A stretch of 64,000 nt of DNA from Streptomyces sp. CB02923 (GTDB lineage: Bacteria; Actinomycetota; Actinomycetes; Streptomycetales; Streptomycetaceae), in assembly GCF_001905005.1 (NCBI RefSeq), contig NZ_LWKZ01000026.1, positions 186,001-250,000 on the forward strand, given 5' to 3'. Both the position numbers and the translations under genes were made by a program. The notes beneath the pieces are model-generated. The model was given only the letters and a program-made list of their open reading frames with translations. It had not been told where the DNA came from and ran no database searches. Numbering within the stretch: position 1 is the stretch's first letter; the number at the start of each line of letters is the position of its first letter. Shown piece after piece: positions 38,436-46,686 of this stretch.

Positions 38436-40265
38436 ATGACCCGACCTGCTCTGCTCGCCCATGACCTCGTTCGTACGCTGGGGACCCGACGGGTCCTCGA
38501 CGGCGTCTCCCTCACCGTCTCCCCCGGCCGGCGCGTCGGCCTGATCGGTGAGAACGGCGTCGGCAAGTCGACACTGCTGCGCCTGCTCGCCGGAGTGGAC
38601 GAACCCGACTCCGGCCAGGTCACCCGCCCGTACGAACTCGGCTTTCTGCAACAGGAGATGCCGTTCGACAGTGCCACGACCATCGGCCGGGTGCTGGACG
38701 ACGCCCTCCGGGAGGCCCGCGCCGACCTGGCCGAACTCGACCGGCTCACCCGGCTGCTCGCCGACACCCCGGACGACCGGCCGGAGCACGCCGGCCTCCT
38801 GGACGCATACGGGCAGCAGCTCGAACAGGCCCAGGAACGCGAGGCCTGGGACGCCGACCGGCGGGCCGCGATCGTCCTCGGCGGACTCGGCCTCGGCGGC
38901 TTCCCGTACGCACGGACGCTCGGTTCGCTGTCCGGTGGGCAGCGCGGCCGGCTGGCCCTGGCCGCGCTGCTCGTCCGCCGGCCCGCCGCGCTCCTGCTGG
39001 ACGAACCGACCAACCATCTCGACGACGAAGCGGCCGCCTTCGTGGAGGGCCGGATCCGGGAGCTGCCCGGGGTCGTCGTGGCGGCCAGCCACGACCGGGC
39101 GTTCCTCGACGCCGTCTGCACGGATCTGATCGACCTCGACCCGGCCGTGGAGGGTCTTGTGCGCTTCGGCGGCAACTACAGCGCCTACCAGGCCGAGAAG
39201 CGGGCAGAGCGGGAGCGCTGGGAACGGAAGTACACGGAGGAGCAGGAGGAACTGGAGGCGCTGCGCCGCTCGGCCGGGGTGACCGCGCGTCGTGTCGCCC
39301 CGGACCGCGGGCCACGGGACAACGAGAAGATGGGCTACGGCCACCGGGCCGGCCGGGTACAGCAGCAGGTCTCCCGGCGGGTGCGCAACGCCACCCGCAG
39401 GCTCGCCGAACTGGAGCGGTCCCAGGTCGGCGCACCGCCCAGGCCCTTGCGACTGCACGCCACCGCGCTCGCCGCCGCATCCACGGAGGAGTCCGCGCAG
39501 GCCCGGGACGGCGGACCGGTGGACAGTGGCCGGGGGAACAGTGACCGGGTGAACGACGGTCCGGTGGACAACGGTTCGCTGGACAGCGGTCCGGTGCACG
39601 GCGGTCCGGTGCGCAGCGCTCTCGTCGCACTGCGCGACGTACGGGTACCCGGTCGGCTGTGCCTCGCGCACCTGGAGATCCCGCCAGGCGACCGGCTCCT
39701 GATCACGGGAGAGAACGGGGCAGGGAAGTCGACGCTGCTGTCCCTGCTGGCCGGGCGGCTCGACGCCGAGAGCGAGGGCGAGGGCGAGGTCCGCAGGCGG
39801 CCGGACCTGTCCGTGGGGCTGCTCACCCAGGACACCGTCTTCGAGCGCCCGGACCGCGCGGTGCACGACACCTACACCCATGTGCTGGGTGCCGAGCGCG
39901 CGGAAGCGGTACCGCTGAGTTCGCTGGGGCTGCTGGGCGCCACGGATCTCGGCAAGCCGGTGGGACAGCTGTCGGTCGGCCAGCGCCGTCGGCTCGCGCT
40001 CGCTCTCCTGGTGGCCTGCCCGCCGCAACTCCTGCTGCTCGACGAGCCCACGAACCATCTGTCCCCGCGCCTGTGCGACGAACTGGAGGATGCCCTCGGC
40101 AGCGGGCCGGGCGCGATCGTCGTGGCCAGCCATGACCGGTGGCTGCGCAGCCGGTGGACCGGCCGCCGACTGCACCTGAGCCGCGGCCGGGCGCGTACGG
40201 ATGGGCCTACTGGACAGCCACGGTCCGGGCCCGGGACGGCGGCGCATCCGCCCTCCCCCGGGTGA
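38436..40265 (+). CDS. ABC-F ATPase, second tandem copy
   Basis: A 609-residue soluble twin-ABC protein 81 bp downstream of the first ABC-F gene. Cassette 1 has GENGVGKST (about residue 38), LSGGQRGRLALAALL and LLLDEPTNHLDD. Cassette 2 has GENGAGKST (about 425), LSVGQRRRLALALL (Ser-Val-Gly in place of Ser-Gly-Gly) and LLLDEPTNHLS. It differs in the linker and signatures from the first copy, so it is a separate lineage, not a recent duplicate. A Gly/Asn/Asp-rich low-complexity stretch sits just before cassette 2. Likely roles are drug resistance or translation-factor activity. Confidence 0.92.
   Translation: MTRPALLAHDLVRTLGTRRVLDGVSLTVSPGRRVGLIGENGVGKSTLLRLLAGVDEPDSGQVTRPYELGFLQQEMPFDSATTIGRVLDDALREARADLAELDRLTRLLADTPDDRPEHAGLLDAYGQQLEQAQEREAWDADRRAAIVLGGLGLGGFPYARTLGSLSGGQRGRLALAALLVRRPAALLLDEPTNHLDDEAAAFVEGRIRELPGVVVAASHDRAFLDAVCTDLIDLDPAVEGLVRFGGNYSAYQAEKRAERERWERKYTEEQEELEALRRSAGVTARRVAPDRGPRDNEKMGYGHRAGRVQQQVSRRVRNATRRLAELERSQVGAPPRPLRLHATALAAASTEESAQARDGGPVDSGRGNSDRVNDGPVDNGSLDSGPVHGGPVRSALVALRDVRVPGRLCLAHLEIPPGDRLLITGENGAGKSTLLSLLAGRLDAESEGEGEVRRRPDLSVGLLTQDTVFERPDRAVHDTYTHVLGAERAEAVPLSSLGLLGATDLGKPVGQLSVGQRRRLALALLVACPPQLLLLDEPTNHLSPRLCDELEDALGSGPGAIVVASHDRWLRSRWTGRRLHLSRGRARTDGPTGQPRSGPGTAAHPPSPG
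39516..39615 (+). repeat. Degenerate GGTCCGGTG-type repeats in ABC-F gene
   Basis: About six imperfect 15-18 bp units containing CGGTCCGGTG encode a run of Gly, Asn, Asp, Ser and Val residues between the linker and the second cassette. It looks like an in-frame expanded spacer not expected in the family. Confidence 0.6.
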
Positions 40266-40299
40266 CGTGCCTTGCCGCTCGTCAGAGTCACCCGTCAGA

Positions 40300-40893
40300 A
40301 TGGTGACTGTGAATCCCGACCACGCCTTCGTCTGCGGAGCTCCCGCCCTCGACTTCGCCGCGACGCTCCGCGCCCGGCGCTCCGTGCGCTTCGAGATGTT
40401 CGCGGCGCCGGAGCGGCTGGACGCGTGGTATCTGGAGTCCGGGATCGTGGACTCCGTGACGCCCGCCCGGCCGTCCGACGTCGAGCGCGCGAAGGCGGTA
40501 CGGGAAGCGGTCTACGAGCTGATCACGGCGCGTCGCCTCGGTGCGGCGTTCGGCGCTCGCGCCTTGGACGTACTCAACGAAGCTGCCCGCAGGCCCGCGG
40601 CGGCCCCGCAGCTCACGCGCGACGGGCGCCGGACCGACGCCACCTCCGGGGAAGCGCTGGCCGCCGTGGCCCGCCAGGCGGTGGAGCTGCTGAGCGGACC
40701 GGACGTACCGCTGCTCAAGGAATGCGAAAACCCCGAATGCACCCGGGTCTACATCGACCGCTCCCGGGGCGCGCGGCGGCACTGGTGCGGCATGGAGTCC
40801 TGCGGCAACAAGATCAAGGCTGCCGCCTACCGCGCACGCAAGAAGAACGCCCCCCGGCTGCCGAACGAGGCGTGCGCTCCGGGCGAGGGCTGA
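40300..40893 (+). CDS. CGNR zinc-finger / ABATE-domain protein
   Basis: A 197-residue putative regulator. The N-terminal ABATE (stress-response-like) domain begins DHAFVCGAPALDFAATLRAR. The C-terminal CGNR zinc finger is clear: CENPECTRVYID, then WCGMESCGNKIKAAAYR, with four Cys ligands. Family members are usually transcription regulators in actinobacteria. The ATG at 40300 is chosen because the conserved domain starts five residues after it. It lies 34 bp after the second ABC-F gene on the same strand and could be co-transcribed. Confidence 0.9.
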   Translation: MVTVNPDHAFVCGAPALDFAATLRARRSVRFEMFAAPERLDAWYLESGIVDSVTPARPSDVERAKAVREAVYELITARRLGAAFGARALDVLNEAARRPAAAPQLTRDGRRTDATSGEALAAVARQAVELLSGPDVPLLKECENPECTRVYIDRSRGARRHWCGMESCGNKIKAAAYRARKKNAPRLPNEACAPGEG

Positions 40894-40962
40894 CGTCGGC
40901 CACGTACCGACTCGGCGAAAACCGCAGCAGACAGGCCGCGCTGAATGCCTGTCGGTGTCGGT

Positions 40963-41520
40963 TCACCCTCCAAGGGAATCGGGGGCGGCGGACTCCAGTT
41001 CATACAGGTGGTGTTCGATGTCGTCGTCCGGTTCCCCCTGGCCGCGGTCCGTGATACGGGCCCGGAAGCCGTGTGTTGCGGCGATGGTGTGCAGTGCGTC
41101 TCCGTCCGAGATGCTTCCCAGCCCCAGGAACAGCCGGCCGCGGGCGCCCGCGAGGTAGTGAGGTCGAACGGGCCGTCCCGCGGACCGAGGGCGCCGAAGA
41201 CATCGCCGGCCTTGGCCCGTAGCTGCGGTGCGTCGTGCCGTCGGGCGTTGCGCAACGTGGTGGCGACCGCCTGCGGTTCCACGTCCACCGCCAGCACGTC
41301 CGCGCATCCGGCCCGCGCCGCGTGCACGGCCGTGACGCCCGTACCGCAGCCCACTTCGAGGAAAGCGCCATTGCGGGGAAAGGGGAGACGCCGGGAGAAG
41401 AGGGCGGGGCCGTGAGTGGTACTGGGCAGGAATACCTCCCCGGGCCGCAGGCGGGCGAATTGGTCCGAGCGCGTAAACCATGCGTTCTGATGAACGCGCC
41501 GCGGAAAACAGCTGCGCTGG
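40963..41520 (-). pseudogene. Decayed SAM-dependent methyltransferase
   Basis: The N-terminal half is readable in one frame (NAWFTRSDQFARL, then LEVGCGTGVTAVHAARAG with SAM motif I, and ending around DVFGALGPRDGPFDL). The C-terminal part continues in another frame (SISDGDALHTIAATHGFRAR through DDDIEHHLYELES). About 50 residues that should link them, including the catalytic motif, are missing. A deletion plus frameshift has inactivated it. No convincing start remains upstream. It is convergent with the CGNR gene and divergent from a frameshifted P450, so this stretch is eroding. Confidence 0.75.
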
Positions 41521-41752
41521 AACAGGCGGTGGCGTCGGGACAAAAGCGAGTGGGCGGGAGTGCGCTCGGTGTGCGGGAGCGGCAGTCGGGGCTTCCGCGC
41601 CGTCCTTCCCGGTGGTTTATGGAAAGGGCATCCGCCGGGGCGGGCAAAGGAAAAACGCGGCCGGAGCGTCGCACGTTCCGCGTCCGTCCCGGTCCGGCCT
41701 GGCCACCTGCTCATCGGGAGCCCGATATGCGTGAAAGAGAACTCGTGATGCC

Positions 41753-42947
41753 ATGATGCGCTACCCATTCGCGGGCCACCGTGGCGACCGGCTGGCACCC
41801 GAACTGCACCAGCTGATCGGGCAGAAGCCAGTGTGCCCGGTGCGGACCAACAGCGGCCACCGGGCCTGGCTGGTCACCGGCTACGCCCCGACGCGCCAGA
41901 TCCTGGAAGATCCCCGCCTCAGCCTGGTGCGCACCTCCCGCCCCGGGATTGCCCACCAGGACTTCCCCGGCATCCCCTCGTGGGTGACCGGTTTCCGCGG
42001 CCTGTGCCGACAGGCCGGCCTGCTGCCGGAACTGCTGCGGGCCCTGGGACCCACCCATACAGAAGTCACCGCCGCCTGGCTGCACACCACGGCCCGGGGC
42101 CTGTTGGCCGCCCTCATGCAGCGCGGCCCGCCCGCGGACCTGTGGTCGCACTTCGCCGTTCCGCTGGCCTCCCGCACCACCTGCCGCCTGCTGGGCATCC
42201 CCGAACAGGACGCCCCGTTCCTGGCCGACTGCGTGGAGCGTGACCTGGTCCTCAACACCCCCGCTGTCGGACGGCACCAGCCCGCCCAGGACGCCGTCAA
42301 GCAGGCCGCGGGGGACGTCAACGGCCTCTTGCTGCACCGTATGCGCCACCCCCGCACCGACCCGCTCGGGCTGCTGGCCCGCCTGACCCGCATCAACGAC
42401 CAGCGGCAACGGCTGACCGAGTCCCACCTCGCCCTCGTCCTGAGCGTGCTGGTCGTGGGTGCCGTCGGCAACCCGATGGCCATTCTCGGCACCGCCGGCC
42501 TGGTGCTACTGCAACGCTCCGGCCTGGTCCGGCGCCTGCGCTCCGACCCCGGGCTGGTCCCCCGGGGTCGAGGAACTCCTGCGTCGCAGTGCGCTGGTCG
42601 GGGACGGCCTGGCGCGCGTCGCCCGCCACGCGACCACGATCGGCGGCGTGCCGGTGCGCCGCGACGAACTCGTCCTCGTCAACCCCGACACCGCCTGCTT
42701 CGACCCCGCGGCCTTCCCCGACCCCGACCGCATCGACCTGGACCGCCCCCCGGGGCCCCAGCCCAGCTTCGGACACGGGCCCAACCGCTGCCCCGGCACC
42801 CATCTGGCCCGGCTCCAGGCCCAAGCCGCCCTGCACGCCCTGCTTCCGCATCTGGAAACCCTGCGCCTGGCCGTGCCCGCCGACCGGATTCCCTGGACAC
42901 GCGACAGCGCCGTACTCCGCCCCACAGCTCTGCCGGTCAGCTGGTGA
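41753..42947 (+). pseudogene. Frameshifted cytochrome P450
   Basis: The N-terminal two thirds (from MMRYPFAGHRGDRLAP to RSDPGLVP) run in one frame to about 42560. Near CCCCCGGGG at 42559-42567 the coding frame shifts by one base; the rest (GVEELLRRSALVGDG, then haem loop FGHGPNRCPGTHLA and the C-terminus TALPVSW) follows in another frame to the stop at 42947. A single-base indel in that homopolymer would restore a full protein of about 397 residues. The I-helix is atypical (VVGAVGNPM, no acid/Thr pair). It is a recent pseudogene or a sequencing error. Confidence 0.85.
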
Positions 42948-43239
42948 ACCGGCGCCGGGCCGGAGGGCGTTGACTCACGCCGTACCAGGCACTCCCGGCC
43001 CCGCTCCCCCAGCCACACCCCGCATGCGTCACCGCCTTGACTGGTGACGCCCGGCCTGTCAGAGTCATCGCACTGTCAGAGTCATCGCGCACTCGCCCGT
43101 GGCGACATGGCGGGCCCGTCGCCACGCCCGGCGATGGCGCCTCACGCCCGGCAATGGCGCCTCGTACCGCGACCGCCACACCGGCGCACACCAGCACCGC
43201 CCCCTGACCGACATCGGCCACAACCTGCGGAGGTTGACG

Positions 43240-43446
43240 GTGAATACCGAACAGGCGAATACCGAACACTCGACGGACGGCACGGCAGCGGCCCGGCACG
43301 CGAAGTTCGGCAAGCTGCCCGAGCGCGTCCCGTACGAGGACATGGTCACGGAGAAGGCTTCACCGGAGAGCCGCGCGCAGAACGCGTACTCCCCCGAAGG
43401 GTCGTGGAAGCACTTCTCGTGCCTGGCTCTGGATCTCGGCCTCTAG
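43240..43446 (+). CDS. Small 68-residue protein of unknown function
   Basis: A GTG start with GGAGG six bases upstream (43229-43233). The protein is hydrophilic and Glu/Thr-rich at first (NTEQANTEHSTDG, with an internal repeat), then has KFGKLPERVPYEDMV and a C-terminus SWKHFSCLALDLGL with one Cys. There is no signal peptide or membrane segment. The strong ribosome binding site and protein-like composition support a real gene; I do not recognise the family with certainty. It follows the frameshifted P450 by about 290 bp. Confidence 0.6.
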   Translation: MNTEQANTEHSTDGTAAARHAKFGKLPERVPYEDMVTEKASPESRAQNAYSPEGSWKHFSCLALDLGL

Positions 43447-43500
43447 AAGCACCGACCGGCAGCTCCGCACGAGCGGCCACCGATCACCGGTCAGCGGTTG

Positions 43501-44349
43501 TCACCGGTCACCGGCCATGGCTCCGGCTCTCAGCGCGGCGACGGCGGGTGCCGGGTCGTCGGCGTAGAAGCGGAAGGCGCGGGCCTCGGCGGGCCGGCCC
43601 AGGGCGCGGACGTAGCGCACTGGCTCGGTCAGCTCGACGAGGACCGTCGTCTGACCGGCCACGGCCATGTCGGCGACGCCGTTCGCGTCGACGACCGCCA
43701 GCTTGCCGTCCGGGAATTTCCGGTCCAGGCGGACGGAGGCGATGCGGTCGGCGGGGATGCGGATGTCCAGCAGGGCGCCGTAGCGCAGGCGCAGCGAGCC
43801 GTCGGCTCCGATCACGTGCGGGCGCACCACGCAGGAGGCGTGCAGGGCGATGACGAAGTAGCAGCCCCAGATGTCGAGGACGAGAGTCACCAGGTGCACC
43901 ACCGGCCACGGGATCAGGAAGGCGAAGCCCACGGTCTCGACGACGCAGACGAAGAGGAAGCCGTACATGGTGGCCGTCTGTCCCGGGGCGTACGGGACGG
44001 GGAGGTCGCCGTCGCGTACCCCGTGCGGAGGTCGTCGGGTCACCCAGCGCAGGAAGCTGGTGGAGAGGAAGATTTCGTGGGCGGTCAGCTTGCGTACGGG
44101 CGCCGGGACGGTGTCGGTGACCGCGGCGCGGAAGGCGGAGCGGCGGTCGAGTCCGTCGCGGCGGTGGTGGCGATGGGCCAGGGAGACCAGGGTTGCCGAC
44201 GCGACCGCGAGCGCGAGCACGGCCGACTCCGTCGCCAGCCGGACGGCCGGGGGTATCCGTACCCCGCCGGCCACACACAGGAAGAGCACCAGCTCGCCGG
44301 GGAAGAGCACGGCGAAGGACCAGCGCACGGCCTTTCTCAGCGTCTTCAC
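43501..44349 (-). CDS. Integral membrane protein coupled to MerR regulator
   Basis: A 282-residue protein with about four hydrophobic segments in the first 170 residues (for example WSFAVLFPGELVLFLCVAGG, AVLALAVASATLVSLA, and a pair around GFLFVCVVETVGFAFLIPW) followed by a soluble C-terminal domain of about 110 residues. The GTG start overlaps the MerR stop codon (GTGA), giving translational coupling. I do not recognise the family. Being coupled to a MerR gene it may be the regulated effector, perhaps an envelope-stress or efflux accessory protein. Confidence 0.75.
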   Translation of the reverse strand: MKTLRKAVRWSFAVLFPGELVLFLCVAGGVRIPPAVRLATESAVLALAVASATLVSLAHRHHRRDGLDRRSAFRAAVTDTVPAPVRKLTAHEIFLSTSFLRWVTRRPPHGVRDGDLPVPYAPGQTATMYGFLFVCVVETVGFAFLIPWPVVHLVTLVLDIWGCYFVIALHASCVVRPHVIGADGSLRLRYGALLDIRIPADRIASVRLDRKFPDGKLAVVDANGVADMAVAGQTTVLVELTEPVRYVRALGRPAEARAFRFYADDPAPAVAALRAGAMAGDR

Positions 44350-45155
44350 CCGGCACGCTCCCTGAGCAGTTCGATGGCGCGGCGCACGGCCGCGGCCTGG
44401 GCGGGGGTGAAGTCCGCGAAGAAGGCCTCCGCGAAACCTCCGCCCTCCACCGCGTCGGCGTCGCGGTCGGTGTCGTCGAGGAGCATCATCGTCTGCACCG
44501 CTTCGTCCGGGACGGCGGCGTCGATGGCGCGGGCGGTCCGCTCCACCCGCGGATCGGCCTCGGCCGCCTCGGCCAGTTCGTCCACCTGGGCATAGACCGC
44601 GTACGCACGCCGCATGGCCTCCGGGTCGGCCCGGAAGCTCTGCATCAGGGCGTCGAGCCATCCGCGGTCGCCGCCCGGCGAGCCGGTCTCCAGCAGGGCG
44701 AGCAGCTGCCGTTCCTTGGCCGCCATCACCGGCTCCGGGCCGGGTACCTGTGCCGAGGTGCGGGCCATGTCGTCGAAGAGGGCCGCGAGCTCGGGTGAGA
44801 CGGGGGCCTCGTCCGGAAGCCGGCCGGTCCGCTCGGCCTGTTCGAAGAGCCGGGCCAGGCGGGCGCGGCGCTGCCGGATGGCTTCCTCCTGGCGTGCCAG
44901 GTCGGCGTCCAGTTCGGTGAGGATGTCGAGGAGGTCCTTGCCCGCGTCGTCCGCCAGTACGTCCTTGACCTCGTCCAGGCTCAGTCCCAGCTCGGTCAGT
45001 CGGCGGATCCGGGCCAGCTCGACGGCGTCACGGAGCGAGTACTCGCGGTAACCGTTGGGCTGCCGCGGCGGCTCGGGCAGCAGCCCGGTGCGGTGGTAGT
45101 GCCGTACGGCACGGGTGGTGATGCCGACGACGCCGGCGAGCTCTCCGATACGCAT
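44346..45155 (-). CDS. MerR-family transcriptional regulator
   Basis: A 269-residue regulator. The winged helix at residues 1-70 (MRIGELAGVVGITTRAVRHYHRTGLL, then PNGYREYS) and the dimerisation coiled coil at about 80-120 are typical MerR. The long C-terminal part (about 130-269) is helical and acidic and could be a ligand domain; it lacks the Cys ligands of metal-sensing members. The transcript is predicted to be leaderless, starting at or next to the ATG, from a promoter with a 19-bp spacer that contains its own operator. Confidence 0.93.
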   Translation of the reverse strand: MRIGELAGVVGITTRAVRHYHRTGLLPEPPRQPNGYREYSLRDAVELARIRRLTELGLSLDEVKDVLADDAGKDLLDILTELDADLARQEEAIRQRRARLARLFEQAERTGRLPDEAPVSPELAALFDDMARTSAQVPGPEPVMAAKERQLLALLETGSPGGDRGWLDALMQSFRADPEAMRRAYAVYAQVDELAEAAEADPRVERTARAIDAAVPDEAVQTMMLLDDTDRDADAVEGGGFAEAFFADFTPAQAAAVRRAIELLRERAG

Positions 45156-45161
45156 GGCTTC

Positions 45162-45192
45162 AGTAGAAACGTTGTCGCTGCGACAAGGTCAA
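45162..45192 (-). promoter_or_regulatory. MerR-type promoter/operator, 19-bp spacer, leaderless
   Basis: On the minus strand: -35 TTGACC (45187-45192), a 19-base spacer holding the perfect dyad TTGTCG-CAG-CGACAA (45172-45186), and -10 TCTACT (45162-45167). Only six bases separate the -10 box from the ATG at 45155. The over-long spacer with a central dyad is the hallmark of MerR-activated promoters. Confidence 0.85.
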
Positions 45193-45240
45193 GCGACACG
45201 GTGCGTCCGGCCGCGAGCGGGCGGACAGGCCGCCGCGTGC

Positions 45241-45813
45241 TCAGGAGCGCGGGGCCAGGCGGTACTCCGCCCGGTCCTGCCAGCGGCGGCCGTCCCAGAC
45301 GATGAGCTGGACCGCGTCGACGTGGCAGCTCAGTGGCAGCGCGGGCGCCAGTTCGGCCTGCAACGCGCCGTACGCGGCATCCTGGGTGGCGGGGCCCTCG
45401 TCGTTCGCGACCGTCAGGTGTGGGGCGAGCCCCGCGCCGAATATTCCGCGGTAGGGCACCGCTTCCGGCCAGCGCCGGGTGAGGTCCTTGGTCAGCGCGG
45501 TGACCGGGGCGTGGGGCCAGGGGGCGAGGTAGAGCACGCCGGGGTAGCGGTCGAACGCGTCGAAGGCCAGGGTGAAGGCGTCGTGTCCGGCGAAGAGGCC
45601 GGTCAGTGCGTGGTGGGTCGCGGTGTCGATGCGGCTCTCGTGGAGGAACGGGTACAGGACGGTCACGTGAGCGGGGAATGCGGCGCGGACCAGCGGGTCG
45701 GCTTCGGGGACTCTGATGGTGAATGCGGTATCGCCCGGTATGTCCGGCCAGTCGGCTGCTGCCGGCTCTCCGCCGGATTCGCCTCCGCCGAGGTCGGTGT
45801 CTTCATTCATCAC
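45241..45813 (-). CDS. 2'-5' RNA ligase / cyclic phosphodiesterase-like protein
   Basis: A 190-residue 2H-phosphoesterase-fold protein. The two HxT motifs are HVTVLYPF (His49) and HLTVANDE (His132), which form the catalytic pair. Family members hydrolyse or ligate 2',3'-cyclic phosphate or 2'-5' bonds in RNA; the actual substrate is unknown. The GTG at 45813 and the next codon ATG at 45810 both work as starts; either overlaps the stop of the upstream nucleotidyltransferase gene, so the two are translationally coupled. Confidence 0.88.
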   Translation of the reverse strand: MMNEDTDLGGGESGGEPAAADWPDIPGDTAFTIRVPEADPLVRAAFPAHVTVLYPFLHESRIDTATHHALTGLFAGHDAFTLAFDAFDRYPGVLYLAPWPHAPVTALTKDLTRRWPEAVPYRGIFGAGLAPHLTVANDEGPATQDAAYGALQAELAPALPLSCHVDAVQLIVWDGRRWQDRAEYRLAPRS

Positions 45814-46607
45814 GCGTCATGATCGCATCGGTGGGACGCCGCGGGGCGACAGCCGTCCGATAGCCGTCCGATCTCGGCGAGCACGTGGTCCACGTGCGGG
45901 CGTACCAGCGTCCTCAGCTCGTCGTTCCAGGTCTCTTCGGAGTACCGGCGGTGGAGGTACAGCTCCCTGGCGTGGCGCAGGACGGGGCGGTGCCGGGGCG
46001 GGAGCCGGGCGAGGGCCCAGTCGGCGGCGGCGTCCTTCGACGTGATCCGGCCGGTGGCCAGGGTGGTCCAGACGCGCGCGAGGGTCAGTACGACATTGCG
46101 GGTGTCGTCGTCCACGTCGTCCAGCAGGCCGGGGATTCCCTCGACACTCGCCCGTACGAGGTCCGCCCACGGGACGGGGTCGAGGACCTGTGCCGGGGGC
46201 GGGCCCGCGAGCGGATGGTCGCCGGCCAGCGTCATGGTGACGAGCAGGGCCAGATCGGGCATCGGCTCCGGTTGAGGGGGCCCGCCGACGGCGTACGCGT
46301 CGCGCAGCCATTCGCCGTAGAGGAAGTCGCCGGTCGGCGGGTACCTCCACGGACGGATCTCGTCCTGGACGACGACGGTGAGTTCGACCGGGCGGGCTCC
46401 GTCCGTGAAACCGGAGAGGTCGCGCAGTCCTTCGAGGAGGGTGCGCCGTTCCTGGTCGTCCATGCGCCGCCGGGAGACCACGAGGACGTCCACATCGCTG
46501 GCGGGCCGGAGGCCGCCGAGCACGGAGGAGCCGTGGAGGTAGGCACCGATGGCCGCGGAACCGAGGACGTCGCCGACCAGTTGCACGATCCGCCGTCTCT
46601 GGTCCAT
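45810..46607 (-). CDS. Aminoglycoside (3'')/(9) adenylyltransferase-like nucleotidyltransferase
   Basis: A 265-residue enzyme. The nucleotidyltransferase signature GSSVLGGLRPASDVDVLVV (about residues 26-44) contains the Gly-Ser and Asp-x-Asp metal ligands. A third acidic residue lies in PVELTVVV. The C-terminal helical domain with VLTLARVWTTLATGRITSKDAAADWAL matches the AadA/ANT(9) fold (DUF4111). These enzymes adenylylate streptomycin and/or spectinomycin. The ATG at 46607 gives the usual family length. It overlaps the 2'-5' RNA ligase-like gene downstream. Whether it confers resistance here cannot be told. Confidence 0.88.
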   Translation of the reverse strand: MDQRRRIVQLVGDVLGSAAIGAYLHGSSVLGGLRPASDVDVLVVSRRRMDDQERRTLLEGLRDLSGFTDGARPVELTVVVQDEIRPWRYPPTGDFLYGEWLRDAYAVGGPPQPEPMPDLALLVTMTLAGDHPLAGPPPAQVLDPVPWADLVRASVEGIPGLLDDVDDDTRNVVLTLARVWTTLATGRITSKDAAADWALARLPPRHRPVLRHARELYLHRRYSEETWNDELRTLVRPHVDHVLAEIGRLSDGCRPAASHRCDHDA

Positions 46608-46686
46608 GGCCCCAGTGTCCGCCGTCAGCCGCCCCGCCCGCATCAGGATTTCCGGCGGGGGCCCGGGGCCAGGGGCGTCGCGGGAC

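Noticed and set aside
36336..40247. A 1,303-codon open frame on the minus strand opposite the ABC-F genes.
   Set aside because: Antisense to two unmistakable twin-ABC proteins; no protein-like features of its own.
41000..41674. Two further minus-strand frames over the methyltransferase remnant as separate genes.
   Set aside because: They are pieces or shadows of the same decayed methyltransferase; motif I occurs once, and the conserved tail lies in the next frame.
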